The notes under the pieces were generated by a model, which was given only the letters and a program-made list of their open reading frames with translations, was not told where the DNA came from and searched no databases. From assembly GCA_041653595.1 (NCBI GenBank), contig JBAZFB010000002.1, forward strand, positions 103,709 to 167,708: a stretch of DNA of 64,000 nt. The letters run 5' to 3'. Position 1 is the stretch's first letter. Each line of letters begins with the position of its first letter. Source of the stretch: Candidatus Omnitrophota bacterium (GTDB lineage: Bacteria; Omnitrophota; Gorgyraeia; Pluralincolimonadales; Pluralincolimonadaceae). This document shows, in pieces, positions 42,487-52,281 of the stretch. Position numbers and translations under genes: made by a program.

Positions 42487-44452
42487 TCAATCTCTTCCTT
42501 AATTCCGCGATCTTATCCCTCATGACCGCGGCTTTTTCGAATTGCAGGTTGCGCGCGGCGAGGTCCATTTCGTATTCGAGTTCCTCTATAATCTTTTCTG
42601 TCTCATACCCATCAGCCTTGACGCCTACCGCCTCCATCTCGACTTCTTCGGCTTCCTGGAGCATTTCAATACCTTCTCTGATGGCTTTCTGTATTGACTT
42701 CGGCGTGATATTATTCTCCTTATTATACTCCAATTGCAGCGCGCGTCTACGGTTTGTTTCGTCGATTGCGCGCTTGAGCGAGCCGGTGATGTTATCGGCA
42801 TACATTATGACCCGGCCGTTTATATGGCGCGCCGCGCGCCCTGAAAGCTGGATAAGCGACGTTTCGGACCGCAAAAACCCCTCTTTATCGGCGTCGAGTA
42901 TGGCGACGAGCGTGACCTCGGGCAGGTCCAACCCCTCCCTCAAAAGGTTGACCCCGACAAGGCAGTCGAACATGCCCTGGCGCAGTTCCTTGAGTATCTT
43001 TACCCTCTCTATCGTGTCGATATCCGAGTGGATATATTTCACGCGCAGGCCGAGGTCCTCAAGATACGCCGAGAGGTCCTCTGCCATGCGCTTGGTAAGC
43101 GTCGTGACGAGGACGCGTTCCTTCTTCTTCGCGCGTTCGCGCACTTGCAGTATGATGTCGTCGACCTGGCCTTCGGTCGGCTTGATTATTATCTCCGGGT
43201 CGACGAGGCCTGTCGGGCGGATGAGCTGCTCGACGACCTTCGCGCCGGATTTCAATATCTCGTATTCGGACGGCGTCGCGGACGCGAATACCGCCTCTTT
43301 CATCAGCGTCTCGAACTCGTCGAAACGGAGCGGCCTGTTGTCTAGGCACGACGGCAGGCGGAAACCGAATTCAACGAGGGTCTTTTTGCGCGAGCGATCG
43401 CCTTCATACATCCCCCTTATCTGCGGGATGGTGACGTGCGACTCGTCTATTATCATCAGGAAATCCTTCCGGAAATAATCTATGAGGCAATACGGCCGCG
43501 CGCCCGCCGGCTTTCCGCTCAAATGCCGCGAATAGTTCTCGACGCCGTGGCAATACCCGATCTCCTGCAGCATCTCCATGTCGTATTTCGTGCGGCTCTC
43601 AAGGCGCTGGGCCTCAAGCAGTTTTCCTTTGGAGCGGAGATCCTCAAGCCGTTCGGCGAGTTCCTCTTTTATCATTTTTATCGCTTCTTCTATCTTCGGC
43701 GGCGAGGTCAGGAAATGTTTCGCCGGATAGACCGCCGCGCGGTCGATCTGGGATATTATCTTCTGGGAGACAGGGTCGAACTCGGTTATCTTCTCTATCT
43801 CGTCGCCGAACATCGATACCCTTATTGCCCTCTCCGAATACGCCGGGAATATCTCGACCGTATCGCCGCGGACGCGGACCTTGCCGCGGATGAACTCGAT
43901 GTCGTTGCGCTCGTACTGTATGCTCAATAACCTGCGCAGGACCTCGTCGCGGTCTATCTTTTGGCCCTTATCGAGCACGACCATCATGTTCGAATAATCC
44001 TCCGGCGAACCGAGGTTGTAGATGCAGGATACGCTGGCGACAATGATCACATCGTCCCTGGACATAAGCGAAGATGTCGCGGCAAGGCGCAGCCGGTCGA
44101 GCCGGTCGTTTATCGAAGAGTCTTTTTCTATATAGATGTCTGTCTGCGGGATATACGCTTCGGGCTGGTAGTAATCGTAATAACTGACGAAATATTCTAC
44201 GGCGTTCTCCGGGAAGAATTCCTTGAATTCACTGTAAAGCTGTGCGGCGAGGGTCTTATTGTGGGAGATGACGAGGACGGGTTTGCCGGTCTTTTCGATG
44301 ACATTGGCCATCGTGAAAGTCTTGCCCGAGCCGGTGACGCCCAGGAGCGTCTGGCAGCGCTTTCCGCCCAGAAGCCCTTCGGATAACTCCTTTATAGCCT
44401 GGGGCTGGTCGCCCTCGGGCTTAAAAGATGATACGAGCTTGAACTTCGCCAT
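42479..44452 (-). CDS. uvrB: Excinuclease ABC subunit B
   Basis: A 657-residue nucleotide excision repair helicase. Walker A GVTGSGKTFTMANV, the beta-hairpin YYDYYQPEAYIP, helicase motifs (IDESHVTIPQI, LVGVNLLREGLDLPEV, QLSGRAARHINGRVIMY) and the C-terminal UVR motif (MDLAARNLQFEKAAVMRDKI) are complete. No LexA-like operator stands before it; it is the first gene after the glycosidase-like gene. Confidence 0.97.
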   Translation of the reverse strand: MAKFKLVSSFKPEGDQPQAIKELSEGLLGGKRCQTLLGVTGSGKTFTMANVIEKTGKPVLVISHNKTLAAQLYSEFKEFFPENAVEYFVSYYDYYQPEAYIPQTDIYIEKDSSINDRLDRLRLAATSSLMSRDDVIIVASVSCIYNLGSPEDYSNMMVVLDKGQKIDRDEVLRRLLSIQYERNDIEFIRGKVRVRGDTVEIFPAYSERAIRVSMFGDEIEKITEFDPVSQKIISQIDRAAVYPAKHFLTSPPKIEEAIKMIKEELAERLEDLRSKGKLLEAQRLESRTKYDMEMLQEIGYCHGVENYSRHLSGKPAGARPYCLIDYFRKDFLMIIDESHVTIPQIRGMYEGDRSRKKTLVEFGFRLPSCLDNRPLRFDEFETLMKEAVFASATPSEYEILKSGAKVVEQLIRPTGLVDPEIIIKPTEGQVDDIILQVRERAKKKERVLVTTLTKRMAEDLSAYLEDLGLRVKYIHSDIDTIERVKILKELRQGMFDCLVGVNLLREGLDLPEVTLVAILDADKEGFLRSETSLIQLSGRAARHINGRVIMYADNITGSLKRAIDETNRRRALQLEYNKENNITPKSIQKAIREGIEMLQEAEEVEMEAVGVKADGYETEKIIEELEYEMDLAARNLQFEKAAVMRDKIAELRKRLNG

Positions 44453-44453
44453 T

Positions 44454-47210
44454 TCAGAACTTTACTTCCAGTTCCTTCGTGTCGGCGGGGATCGCGACTT
44501 TATTTTTTCCGAGGGTCAGGATATATCCCCCTGTCGGCGGCGTCGCGCAATCGATGGTTAATTTAACCGAGCCTTTGGCGCGGGAACTCACAACCTTGAA
44601 GGATACCTTGCCGAAATACGTCGGCGCGTTCTTTATCTCTATTACCTTGCCGTCATCGAGCCAGGCGCCGGGTATGCAGGATAAAAGCAGAAGTTTATTA
44701 CCGTCCTCACGCAAAAGCATATCTCGTAATAACAGGATATAATGCGCGGCCGACCAGCCGTGCGGGACGTCGCCGACTATCCCTTCGGTGATCTCCCTCA
44801 ACCCTTTCGAGTTGACCTTGGTCGGCATCGCCTCCATCCATCCACCGGGGCATGATTGGTGTTCTATGCCCCACTCGATACTCTTAAGCGCGACGTCTTC
44901 CATTCCAAGATATATAAGGGGATGCGCGAGCTTGAAATTATACCCCCAGAAGAGCTGTTCGTACTCGACGAACCACCCGCCGTCATAGCCCGAGAACTTC
45001 CCGGCGTTCTTCCAATACTGCCGGTATGACTCCTTGAACAGTTCCATCGGTACCGGGATCCCCATGTTCTCTCCCGGGAATAATGCCGGCCTATGCGCCC
45101 AGGCCATCTGGGTATCGCCCAGTATGCGGTGTTCCATGTCCATTAAGCGCATCTCTTTAGGCCAGTAGTCGGCGAACCCGGGCATGAACGACAGCCCGTT
45201 CTTCTTCATGGATTTTTCGATGCTCGCGATCGTGGCGGAATGAAGGCTTTCGTATTCTGCCTTTATCCATTTGGCGTCATCTGCTTTGCCGAGTATCTGC
45301 GCCGACTCGGAAGCCGCCTTAAGGCCGATCATCGCCCACCAGTCATCGACGTAAAGGTAGGCCGGTATCTTGAAATTATCCTGGCTTACCCCTTTTGGAA
45401 GGAGCCCGTAAGCCGGGTCTTCCTTCGGGAGCGACATCTGCGGAGCGCGAAGCTTCCTTATGAGCTCGCATGCCGACTTCATCCTCGGATATACGGCCTC
45501 CAGGTATTTCACGTCCTTTGTCAGGCGGTAATGCTCATAAAGCCCGAAGATGCTGCCGCCGAGCTCGTCTACGTATCCGCCGCCTTCCTTGTAATTGAAA
45601 TATTCGGTCGAGGCGAGCGCCTCTTCGGCGAGCCCTGCCTTGTCGAGCGCGTTGTCCATATCGACCGCGTCGTGCAGGAAGAGTGAGGTGTATTCATACG
45701 GCCCGGGGAAGAGCTTGTGTTCTTCGTCCATTATCAGGATGTAATAGAGCGACGAATAGAAACAATCACTGTATCGTTTATCGGGAATGTTGATCTCGAG
45801 GGGGATACGGCCTTTCCAGTATTTGAGCGTCAGCTCGAGGGCTTTGTCGAAACCCAGGTCTTTGATGTCGTTAAATGATAGCTCCGCTCCTGTGCCTGAC
45901 GGTACGACGAAATCGAGAGACTCGGTCCCTCCGGCTGCTATCTTTTTCCTGTAAGAGAGCGAATCCTTCAGGTCTTTCCCTAGAGGGCCTTCCGCCCTTT
46001 CGTCGAGGAAGAGCCGCGGCGCGCCGTTTATCTTCACAGTATGGTCCGTGTCGTATTCGATAGCGCTTATATCCGACACCTTCCATTTGGGGTAGAGAGG
46101 GTTCGGGCGAATTACAGCCAGGATCACCACTTCTTTGTCCTGCGCGCTTGTGTTCCTGACGGATTCCCTCGCGAAGGTCAGCACCTTCCCGAGTTTTTCA
46201 TCGAGCCAGGAGAAGATCTTCGTCTCGCCTTCGAGGCCGTCGCCTTTCCACGATACGACCGTTACCGGGTATCCGCCTTCGACCAATTTCCAGTCGGTAT
46301 TAAGCGTTTCGGGCGTATAGAGCCGGCCGTTGTCGTTTACCCAGAAGCTGACCCTGAACGGGTAAGGATAGACGGCAAAAGAGCCGTCCTTTCCTATGAA
46401 AGTCTTGAATTTGGAACCCTCCCATCCGGAGAGTCCGCGCGCCTTATCCAGGCCCTTATGTTTGGCGATACCGTCCCAGTCCTTGAATTCGATGTTTTTC
46501 ATTACGCTTCCCTTCCCTTTGTTGTTTTCACAGGTGATTTTTATTTGGTGTTTCCCGAATATGTTAACATATATCCTGTCCTGACCGCCAGTGCAAACCT
46601 CTTTGCTATAGATGGTATCCCAATCTTTATCCTTACCCTCGGTCTCTATCCGGTATGACCCAGGATGGTCTTCCCCCCACGTTATGAATAACGCGCCGAT
46701 ATTCCTGTCCTTTTTAAGTTCTATCGATATCGTAGTCCTGCCGTTATTGCTTAAGGTCTTGATGGGTATCTCGTCATCGAGCCCTTTAAGCCTGATCTCC
46801 CAGATCGAATATCCCCATGCCGTGCCCCGCTCCTTAAAGTCCAATTTTATAAATCGCGCCTTCTTCCTCCCGAAATATACGTCGTCGACTATCCCTTCGC
46901 CTTCCGTAGTCGAATAGGCTTCTTCCCAATTCTTCCCGTCCTCTGATATGAGGACGTCGTAGGATCTCGCGTACGCGGTCTCCCAGTTTATGATCAGGCC
47001 GACGAGGTCCTCGGTCCTGCCAAGGTCTATCTGAAGCCATTGCCTATCGGAGAAGAGGCTTGACCAACGCGACTGCAGGCTATTATCGAACGCGTTAGAA
47101 GCCTTAGTTGAATCGCTCTCCGAGGATGAAGCGGTCACCGTAGATGCGCTTGAAAGATGGGCGATCGCCAAAAACATGCAAAGGATTATTGCGGTCTTTA
47201 TCTTTTTCAT
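44454..47210 (-). CDS. Secreted discoidin-domain (F5/8 type C) glycosidase-like protein
   Basis: A 918-residue exported protein. Signal peptide residues 1-22 (ends SSA-S). Residues 25-145 are an F5/8 type C domain (TKASNAFDNSLQSRWSSLFSDRQWLQIDLGRTEDLVGLIINWE). A second, discoidin-like beta region follows (about 155-235). From about 500 there is a helical (alpha/alpha)6-toroid-like domain (EYTSLFLHDAVDMDNAL, GGYVDELGGSIFGLYEHYRLTKD, GYDGGWFVEYEQLFWGYNFKLAHPLIYL) as in inverting glycosidases. The family cannot be assigned by eye. It ends one base before uvrB and overlaps nadC by four bases. Probably acts on external polysaccharide. Confidence 0.7.
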   Translation of the reverse strand: MKKIKTAIILCMFLAIAHLSSASTVTASSSESDSTKASNAFDNSLQSRWSSLFSDRQWLQIDLGRTEDLVGLIINWETAYARSYDVLISEDGKNWEEAYSTTEGEGIVDDVYFGRKKARFIKLDFKERGTAWGYSIWEIRLKGLDDEIPIKTLSNNGRTTISIELKKDRNIGALFITWGEDHPGSYRIETEGKDKDWDTIYSKEVCTGGQDRIYVNIFGKHQIKITCENNKGKGSVMKNIEFKDWDGIAKHKGLDKARGLSGWEGSKFKTFIGKDGSFAVYPYPFRVSFWVNDNGRLYTPETLNTDWKLVEGGYPVTVVSWKGDGLEGETKIFSWLDEKLGKVLTFARESVRNTSAQDKEVVILAVIRPNPLYPKWKVSDISAIEYDTDHTVKINGAPRLFLDERAEGPLGKDLKDSLSYRKKIAAGGTESLDFVVPSGTGAELSFNDIKDLGFDKALELTLKYWKGRIPLEINIPDKRYSDCFYSSLYYILIMDEEHKLFPGPYEYTSLFLHDAVDMDNALDKAGLAEEALASTEYFNYKEGGGYVDELGGSIFGLYEHYRLTKDVKYLEAVYPRMKSACELIRKLRAPQMSLPKEDPAYGLLPKGVSQDNFKIPAYLYVDDWWAMIGLKAASESAQILGKADDAKWIKAEYESLHSATIASIEKSMKKNGLSFMPGFADYWPKEMRLMDMEHRILGDTQMAWAHRPALFPGENMGIPVPMELFKESYRQYWKNAGKFSGYDGGWFVEYEQLFWGYNFKLAHPLIYLGMEDVALKSIEWGIEHQSCPGGWMEAMPTKVNSKGLREITEGIVGDVPHGWSAAHYILLLRDMLLREDGNKLLLLSCIPGAWLDDGKVIEIKNAPTYFGKVSFKVVSSRAKGSVKLTIDCATPPTGGYILTLGKNKVAIPADTKELEVKF

Positions 47211-48028
47211 CGGACGATCTCCAGGGAGAAATCTATCGATTTTACGGAATGGGTCAGCGCTCCTATTGATATCATTTCTACGCCCGTAGAAGCCATCTTT
47301 TTTACGTTATTGAGGTTAACGCCCCCCGACACTTCCAGACGCAGCCCGTGACGGTATTTGTCGCGCAAAGCTACGGCGGACCTGATCTCTTTCAAATCCA
47401 TATTATCCAGCATTATTATGTCGGGGTTGATCTTAAGGGCTTCGTTAAATTGATTAAGGTCCTGGACTTCTATCTCGGCCTTTATTTTTTTCCTCTGGCA
47501 GGACTTGACGGCTCGCGCTACGGCATCCCAATTGTAACCGGTAGCGGCGAGATGGTTATCTTTGATCAATACCTGGTCGTGGAGGCCTATACGATGGTTG
47601 GTGCCGCCGCCGGCCTTGACCGCGTATTTCTCGAGGATGCGCAGTCCCGGCGTGGTCTTGCGGGTGTCCATTATCTTTGTTCTATAAGGTCTTATCGCCT
47701 CAACGAATTCGGCCGTCAGAGTGGATATTCCCGACAGGCGGCTTAGGAAGTTCAAGGCCGTTCTTTCGGCGCTGAGTATCGCTTTCGCGTCCCCCTCTAT
47801 ATATGCGATCTGCTGTTCCGGCCGTATCGGTTCGCCGTCCATCGCGAGCGGCATGAATTTTATCCCGGAGTTGCGCATGACGAATACCGCCATAGCTATC
47901 GTGACGCCGCAGAGCACGCCTTCTTCGCCGGATATTATTACCGCCTGCGCCGTCTTCGGCTTTTGGAAGAGTACCGCGGACGTTATGTCCCTGTCTGCGG
48001 CGTCCTCATCGAGTGCGCGGCGTATCAT
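47207..48028 (-). CDS. nadC: Nicotinate-nucleotide pyrophosphorylase (carboxylating)
   Basis: A 273-residue NAD-synthesis enzyme turning quinolinate and PRPP into nicotinate mononucleotide. TRKTTPGLRILEKYAVKAGGGTNHRIGLHDQVLIKDNH is the signature; EVQDLNQFNEAL and MLDNMDLKEI are also present. nadA and nadB are not in the window. It overlaps the glycosidase-like gene by four bases. Slightly short at the N-terminus (MIRRALDEDAADRDITS) but still complete. Confidence 0.95.
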   Translation of the reverse strand: MIRRALDEDAADRDITSAVLFQKPKTAQAVIISGEEGVLCGVTIAMAVFVMRNSGIKFMPLAMDGEPIRPEQQIAYIEGDAKAILSAERTALNFLSRLSGISTLTAEFVEAIRPYRTKIMDTRKTTPGLRILEKYAVKAGGGTNHRIGLHDQVLIKDNHLAATGYNWDAVARAVKSCQRKKIKAEIEVQDLNQFNEALKINPDIIMLDNMDLKEIRSAVALRDKYRHGLRLEVSGGVNLNNVKKMASTGVEMISIGALTHSVKSIDFSLEIVR

Positions 48029-48048
48029 CTCCAGGACGTCTTTGTCGG

Positions 48049-50700
48049 CTAGCTCTCTAATCGTTTTAAGTTCTCCCTTAATTTTCCCAAAGATACCTTC
48101 GCCTCGGAAAGCTTCTCCTTCTCCTTGTCGACGATATCTTTCGGCGCCCTCTCCGCGAAGTTCTTATTGTTCAGCTTCGATTCGACGGATTTGACGTACT
48201 TCTCAAGTTCGCCGGCCTTCGACATCATCTTCTTCTTTTCCGCCTCTATGTCAACAAGCCCCTCGAGAGGCACGCATATCTCGCAATCGCCGAATACCGC
48301 CACCGAAGAAGCCTTCGGCCGTTTTAATTTATCCGTGACCTCGAGCGACTCGAGCCTCGCGAGGTTCTTTATATAATCGAGCGACTTATCGATAGCGGCG
48401 CGGCTTTTCGCGCTTCCGGCCGCGACTATCGCTTTGCAGGTCTTCTGCGGCGGGATGTTCACCTCTGCGCGGATATTCCTGATAACGGTTATTATGCCTA
48501 TCGCGAGGTCCATCTCTTCTTCGGCTTTTTTATCTATAAGGTCCTTCTGTAGGTGCGGCCACGGTTGGACCATTATCGAGTCCCTCTTGTGCGGCAGGAT
48601 GCTCCATACCTCTTCCGTAAGGAACGGCATTATGGGATGCAGCAGCCTCAGGCTCTTCTCCAGCACCTTATATAAGATCACCTGCGTATTTTTTTCCTTT
48701 ATGCGGCTCTTGGCTATCTCAAGGTACCAGTCGCAATATTTATGCCAGATGAAGTCGTAGAGCAGGTTCGCCGCCTCACTGAACCTGTACGATCCGAGTG
48801 CCTTATCCAGGTCTTCCAGCGTCGAATAAAGGTTGCTGAGTATCCACCTGTCGGCGAGAGTCAGGCCCGCGTTCTTGTATAAGCCGCACAGGTCCGTGTC
48901 GACGTCTTCCGAGAGGTTGGTCATGACGAACCTCGACGCGTTCCAGATCTTGTTCGCGAAATTCCTGCCGACCTGGAATTTCTCCTTCGACAGGAAGACG
49001 TCCTGGCCGACGGCTGTGATCGAGATGATGCTGAACCTTAGCGCGTCGGTGCCGAACTCGTCTATTATTTCAATAGGATCGATGATATTTCCCAGGGATT
49101 TGGACATCTTCGCGCCAGTTTCGTCGCGCACCGTGCCGTGGATGTAAATATCCCGGAACGGCGCAGCGCCCATGAACTCATATCCTGCCATTATCATGCG
49201 CGCGACCCAGAAGAATATTATTTCCTGCGCCGTTACCAAAGTCGATGTCGGATAGAAATACGCGAGATCCTTTGTCTTTTCCGGCCAGCCGAACGTCGAG
49301 AACGGCCAGAGCCATGAGGAGAACCAGGTATCGAGGACATCCTCGTCCTGGACGATATCCGTCCCGCCGCAATCCGGGCATTTCTGCGGTTTTGAGCGCG
49401 CTACTATTAGCCCCTTTTTCCCCACGCTCGCTTTCTGGCACTTTCCGCAATAGTAGACAGGTATCCTGTGGCCCCACCATATTTGCCTCGAGATGCACCA
49501 GTCGCGGATATTCTCCATCCAGTCGAGATATACCTTGCTCCAGCGCTCCGGATAGAATTTTATCTTGCCGCTTTTGGCCGCCTCTATGCCCGGCTTAGCC
49601 AAGGGTTTCATCTTCACGAACCACTGTAATGAGAGGTAGGGCTCTACGACGGTGTGGCACCTGTAGCAGTGCCCGACCGAATGCGCGTGCTGGTCGATCT
49701 TCTCGAGAAGGTTCATCTCTTTCAAATCTTCGATTATCGCCTCGCGCGCCTCGAACCTGTCCATCCCCGCGTAATCCCCGGTGTTCTTGCTCATGCTGCC
49801 ATCAGGGTCCATCACGACTATGGGTTCAAGGCTGTGCCGCCTGCCCATGTCAAAGTCATTGGGGTCGTGGGCAGGGGTCACTTTGACCGCGCCGGTGCCG
49901 AATTCCGGGTCCACTATATCGTCGGCGATGACCTTTATCTCCCTGTTCATTAGAGGGAGTATCAATGTCTCGCCGACCAGGTTCTTATACCTTTCGTCCT
50001 TCGGATTTACCGCGACCGCGACATCGCCCAGCATCGTCTCGGGGCGCGTCGTCGCTACGGTGACGTACCTCTTTTCGCCTTTTACGGGATATTTTATGTA
50101 ATAGAGCAGGCCGTTTAGGTCTTTGTGCTGGGCTTCCTCATCGCTTAACGCTGTCTGGCACCTGGGGCACCAGTTGATGATGTAATTTCCGCGGTAGATA
50201 AGCCCCTTTTCGTAAAGGCGTATGAATACTTCATTGACCGCGTTGGAAAGGCCTTCGTCCATCGTGAAACGCGTGCGGTCCCAGTCGCACGAACAGCCGA
50301 GCCTCTTCAACTGCGAGATTATGGTGGTGCCGTACTGCTCGCGCCACTGCCAGACGCGCTCTATGAACTTTTCGCGGCCGAGGTCCTGCCTCTTCTTTCC
50401 CTCTTTGGCGAGCATCTTCTCGACGACGTTCTGTGTCGCGATGCCGGCGTGGTCTGTCCCGGGGAGCCATTCGGCATTAAAGCCCTGCATCCTGCGCCAC
50501 CTTATGATGATATCCTGGATAGTGTCGTTGAGGGCGTGGCCCATATGGAGGATGCCTGTAATATTAGGCGGCGGGATGACTATCGTGTAGGGTTTGCGTT
50601 TCGGGTCGGGTTCGGCATGGAAGAGTTTCTTCGACTCCCAAAGCTTGTACCACTTGTCTTCCGTCACCTTCGGGTTGTATGCAGAAGGTATCTCTGGCAT
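48049..50700 (-). CDS. valS: Valine-tRNA ligase
   Basis: An 883-residue class I synthetase. Start ATG 50700 (MPEIPSAYNPKVTEDKWYKLWESKKLF) fits the family; the longer frame upstream of it codes Arg/Ser/Cys-rich sequence that is antisense to cimA. Class I motifs are HMGHAL (HIGH) and KMSKSLGN; the editing CP1 domain, zinc-like CxxC pairs (CGKCQK, CPDCGG) and the C-terminal coiled coil (VDIEAEKKKMMSKAGELEKYVKSV) are present. It follows cimA at once. Confidence 0.97.
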   Translation of the reverse strand: MPEIPSAYNPKVTEDKWYKLWESKKLFHAEPDPKRKPYTIVIPPPNITGILHMGHALNDTIQDIIIRWRRMQGFNAEWLPGTDHAGIATQNVVEKMLAKEGKKRQDLGREKFIERVWQWREQYGTTIISQLKRLGCSCDWDRTRFTMDEGLSNAVNEVFIRLYEKGLIYRGNYIINWCPRCQTALSDEEAQHKDLNGLLYYIKYPVKGEKRYVTVATTRPETMLGDVAVAVNPKDERYKNLVGETLILPLMNREIKVIADDIVDPEFGTGAVKVTPAHDPNDFDMGRRHSLEPIVVMDPDGSMSKNTGDYAGMDRFEAREAIIEDLKEMNLLEKIDQHAHSVGHCYRCHTVVEPYLSLQWFVKMKPLAKPGIEAAKSGKIKFYPERWSKVYLDWMENIRDWCISRQIWWGHRIPVYYCGKCQKASVGKKGLIVARSKPQKCPDCGGTDIVQDEDVLDTWFSSWLWPFSTFGWPEKTKDLAYFYPTSTLVTAQEIIFFWVARMIMAGYEFMGAAPFRDIYIHGTVRDETGAKMSKSLGNIIDPIEIIDEFGTDALRFSIISITAVGQDVFLSKEKFQVGRNFANKIWNASRFVMTNLSEDVDTDLCGLYKNAGLTLADRWILSNLYSTLEDLDKALGSYRFSEAANLLYDFIWHKYCDWYLEIAKSRIKEKNTQVILYKVLEKSLRLLHPIMPFLTEEVWSILPHKRDSIMVQPWPHLQKDLIDKKAEEEMDLAIGIITVIRNIRAEVNIPPQKTCKAIVAAGSAKSRAAIDKSLDYIKNLARLESLEVTDKLKRPKASSVAVFGDCEICVPLEGLVDIEAEKKKMMSKAGELEKYVKSVESKLNNKNFAERAPKDIVDKEKEKLSEAKVSLGKLRENLKRLES

Positions 50701-50701
50701 A

Positions 50702-52270
50702 TTATTTTCGGTCTTTGAGCAGTTTATATTCGATGGAATCAACCAGGGCGTTCCAGGACGCCTCGATGATGTTCTCGGATACGCCGATAGTCCACCATGA
50801 GTCCTTCGCATCCTCCGATTGGATGAGGACGCGGACCTTCGCCGCGGTGCCGGCCTTTTCGTCAAGCACGCGCACCTTGAAGTCGGAAAGGCGCATCTCC
50901 GCCAAAGCCGGGTAGAATTCCAGGAGCGCCTTGCGCAGCGCGTTATCAAGCGCGTTGATAGGGCCGTCTCCCTCGGCGGCGGTATGCTCCTCGACTTTGT
51001 TGACTTTTACCTTTATAGTCGCTTCGGAAAGCAGCTTATTGCCTTTATGCTCCGTAACGACCTTGAAGCCCTCGAGTTCGAAGAATCTTTTGTATTTCTT
51101 GAACGCCCGCTTCAATAAAAGTTCCAGCGAACCTTCCGCGGCCTCAAAATGATAACCCTCATGCTCAAGTTTCTGCAGGAGTTTCAGGATCTTCTTGGTC
51201 TTGGGCGCCTCTTTTGTAAGGTTGAGGTCCAGCTCGAGCGCCTCGGCCTTCAGCAGGATAGAGGTCTTTCCGGAAAGCTCGGATACCAGCAGCCTCCTCT
51301 TGTTCCCGACCAGGCGAGGGTCGATATGCTCATATGTGACCGGGTTTTTCATTATAGCGTTGATGTGCACCCCTGCTTTATGGGTGAAAGCGCTATTGCC
51401 CACGAACGGCTGGTTCTCCTGCTGTTTTACGTTGCTGATCTCTGCGATAAATCTCGATGTTTCGGTCAGTTCCTTAAGTTGCGCGTTAGTCACGCAGTTG
51501 ATCCCTAATTTCAATTTAAGGTTGCCGATCACCGCTGCGAGGTCGGCATTTCCGCAGCGCTCGCCGTAACCGTTAAACGTCCCCTGGACCTGCGCGCATC
51601 CCGCCTGGACGGCCGCGATAGAATTAGCGACGGCCATGGCGCAGTCGTTGTGGCAATGGATGCCCACCGGGCAGTCGAGTTTCGCCAACACTTCTTTTAC
51701 GGTATCGACGAGATCCGATGTGACCGTCCCGCCGTTCGTGTCGCAAAGGATGATGCAGTCCGCCCCGGCGTCGCGCGCGGCGAACAGCGTTTTCGTAGCG
51801 TAATCCGGATTGCTCTTGTAGCCGTCAAAGAAATGCTCAGCGTCGTAAAATACCGTTTTTCCTTTTGACTTTAGGTACGAAACGGTCTCTGAGATCATCT
51901 TTAAATTCTCTTCGAGCGGGACCCTGAAGACGTCCCTGACATGCATATCCCATGACTTTCCAAAAATAGTGATATGCTTTGTTCCGGAATCCAGGAGCCC
52001 GCGGACGATGGCATCGCGGCTGATCGCCGTGTTAGCGCGGCGGGTCGATCCGAAAGCGACGATCCCGGCATTCTTCAATTTAAGTTTCTTCACAGCCTTG
52101 AAGAACGCCATATCCTTCGGATTGGACCCCGGCCATCCGCCCTCGATATAATGGATGCCCAGGCCGTCAAGCTTCTCCGTGATGCGCAGCTTGTCATTCA
52201 CCGAATACGAAATACCCTCGGTCTGCGCGCCGTCGCGAAGCGTCGTGTCGTATAATTTCACATCTTTCAT
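50702..52270 (-). CDS. cimA: (R)-citramalate synthase
   Basis: A 522-residue enzyme of the isopropylmalate/citramalate synthase family, joining pyruvate and acetyl-CoA for threonine-independent isoleucine synthesis. KLYDTTLRDGAQTEGISYSVNDKLRI, the CHNDCAMAVANSIAAVQAG metal site, GYGERCGNADL and the C-terminal allosteric domain (EHTAAEGDGPINALDNALRKAL) are present. CimA-type GWPGSNPKD at about residue 43 separates it from LeuA. It lies next to lysC and the threonine genes. Confidence 0.93.
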   Translation of the reverse strand: MKDVKLYDTTLRDGAQTEGISYSVNDKLRITEKLDGLGIHYIEGGWPGSNPKDMAFFKAVKKLKLKNAGIVAFGSTRRANTAISRDAIVRGLLDSGTKHITIFGKSWDMHVRDVFRVPLEENLKMISETVSYLKSKGKTVFYDAEHFFDGYKSNPDYATKTLFAARDAGADCIILCDTNGGTVTSDLVDTVKEVLAKLDCPVGIHCHNDCAMAVANSIAAVQAGCAQVQGTFNGYGERCGNADLAAVIGNLKLKLGINCVTNAQLKELTETSRFIAEISNVKQQENQPFVGNSAFTHKAGVHINAIMKNPVTYEHIDPRLVGNKRRLLVSELSGKTSILLKAEALELDLNLTKEAPKTKKILKLLQKLEHEGYHFEAAEGSLELLLKRAFKKYKRFFELEGFKVVTEHKGNKLLSEATIKVKVNKVEEHTAAEGDGPINALDNALRKALLEFYPALAEMRLSDFKVRVLDEKAGTAAKVRVLIQSEDAKDSWWTIGVSENIIEASWNALVDSIEYKLLKDRK

Positions 52271-52281
52271 TTTATTTGCCT

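Noticed and set aside
50701..50949. Longer N-terminus for valS
   Set aside because: The 83 extra residues are antisense to cimA and rich in Arg/Ser/Cys; the family start is at 50700.
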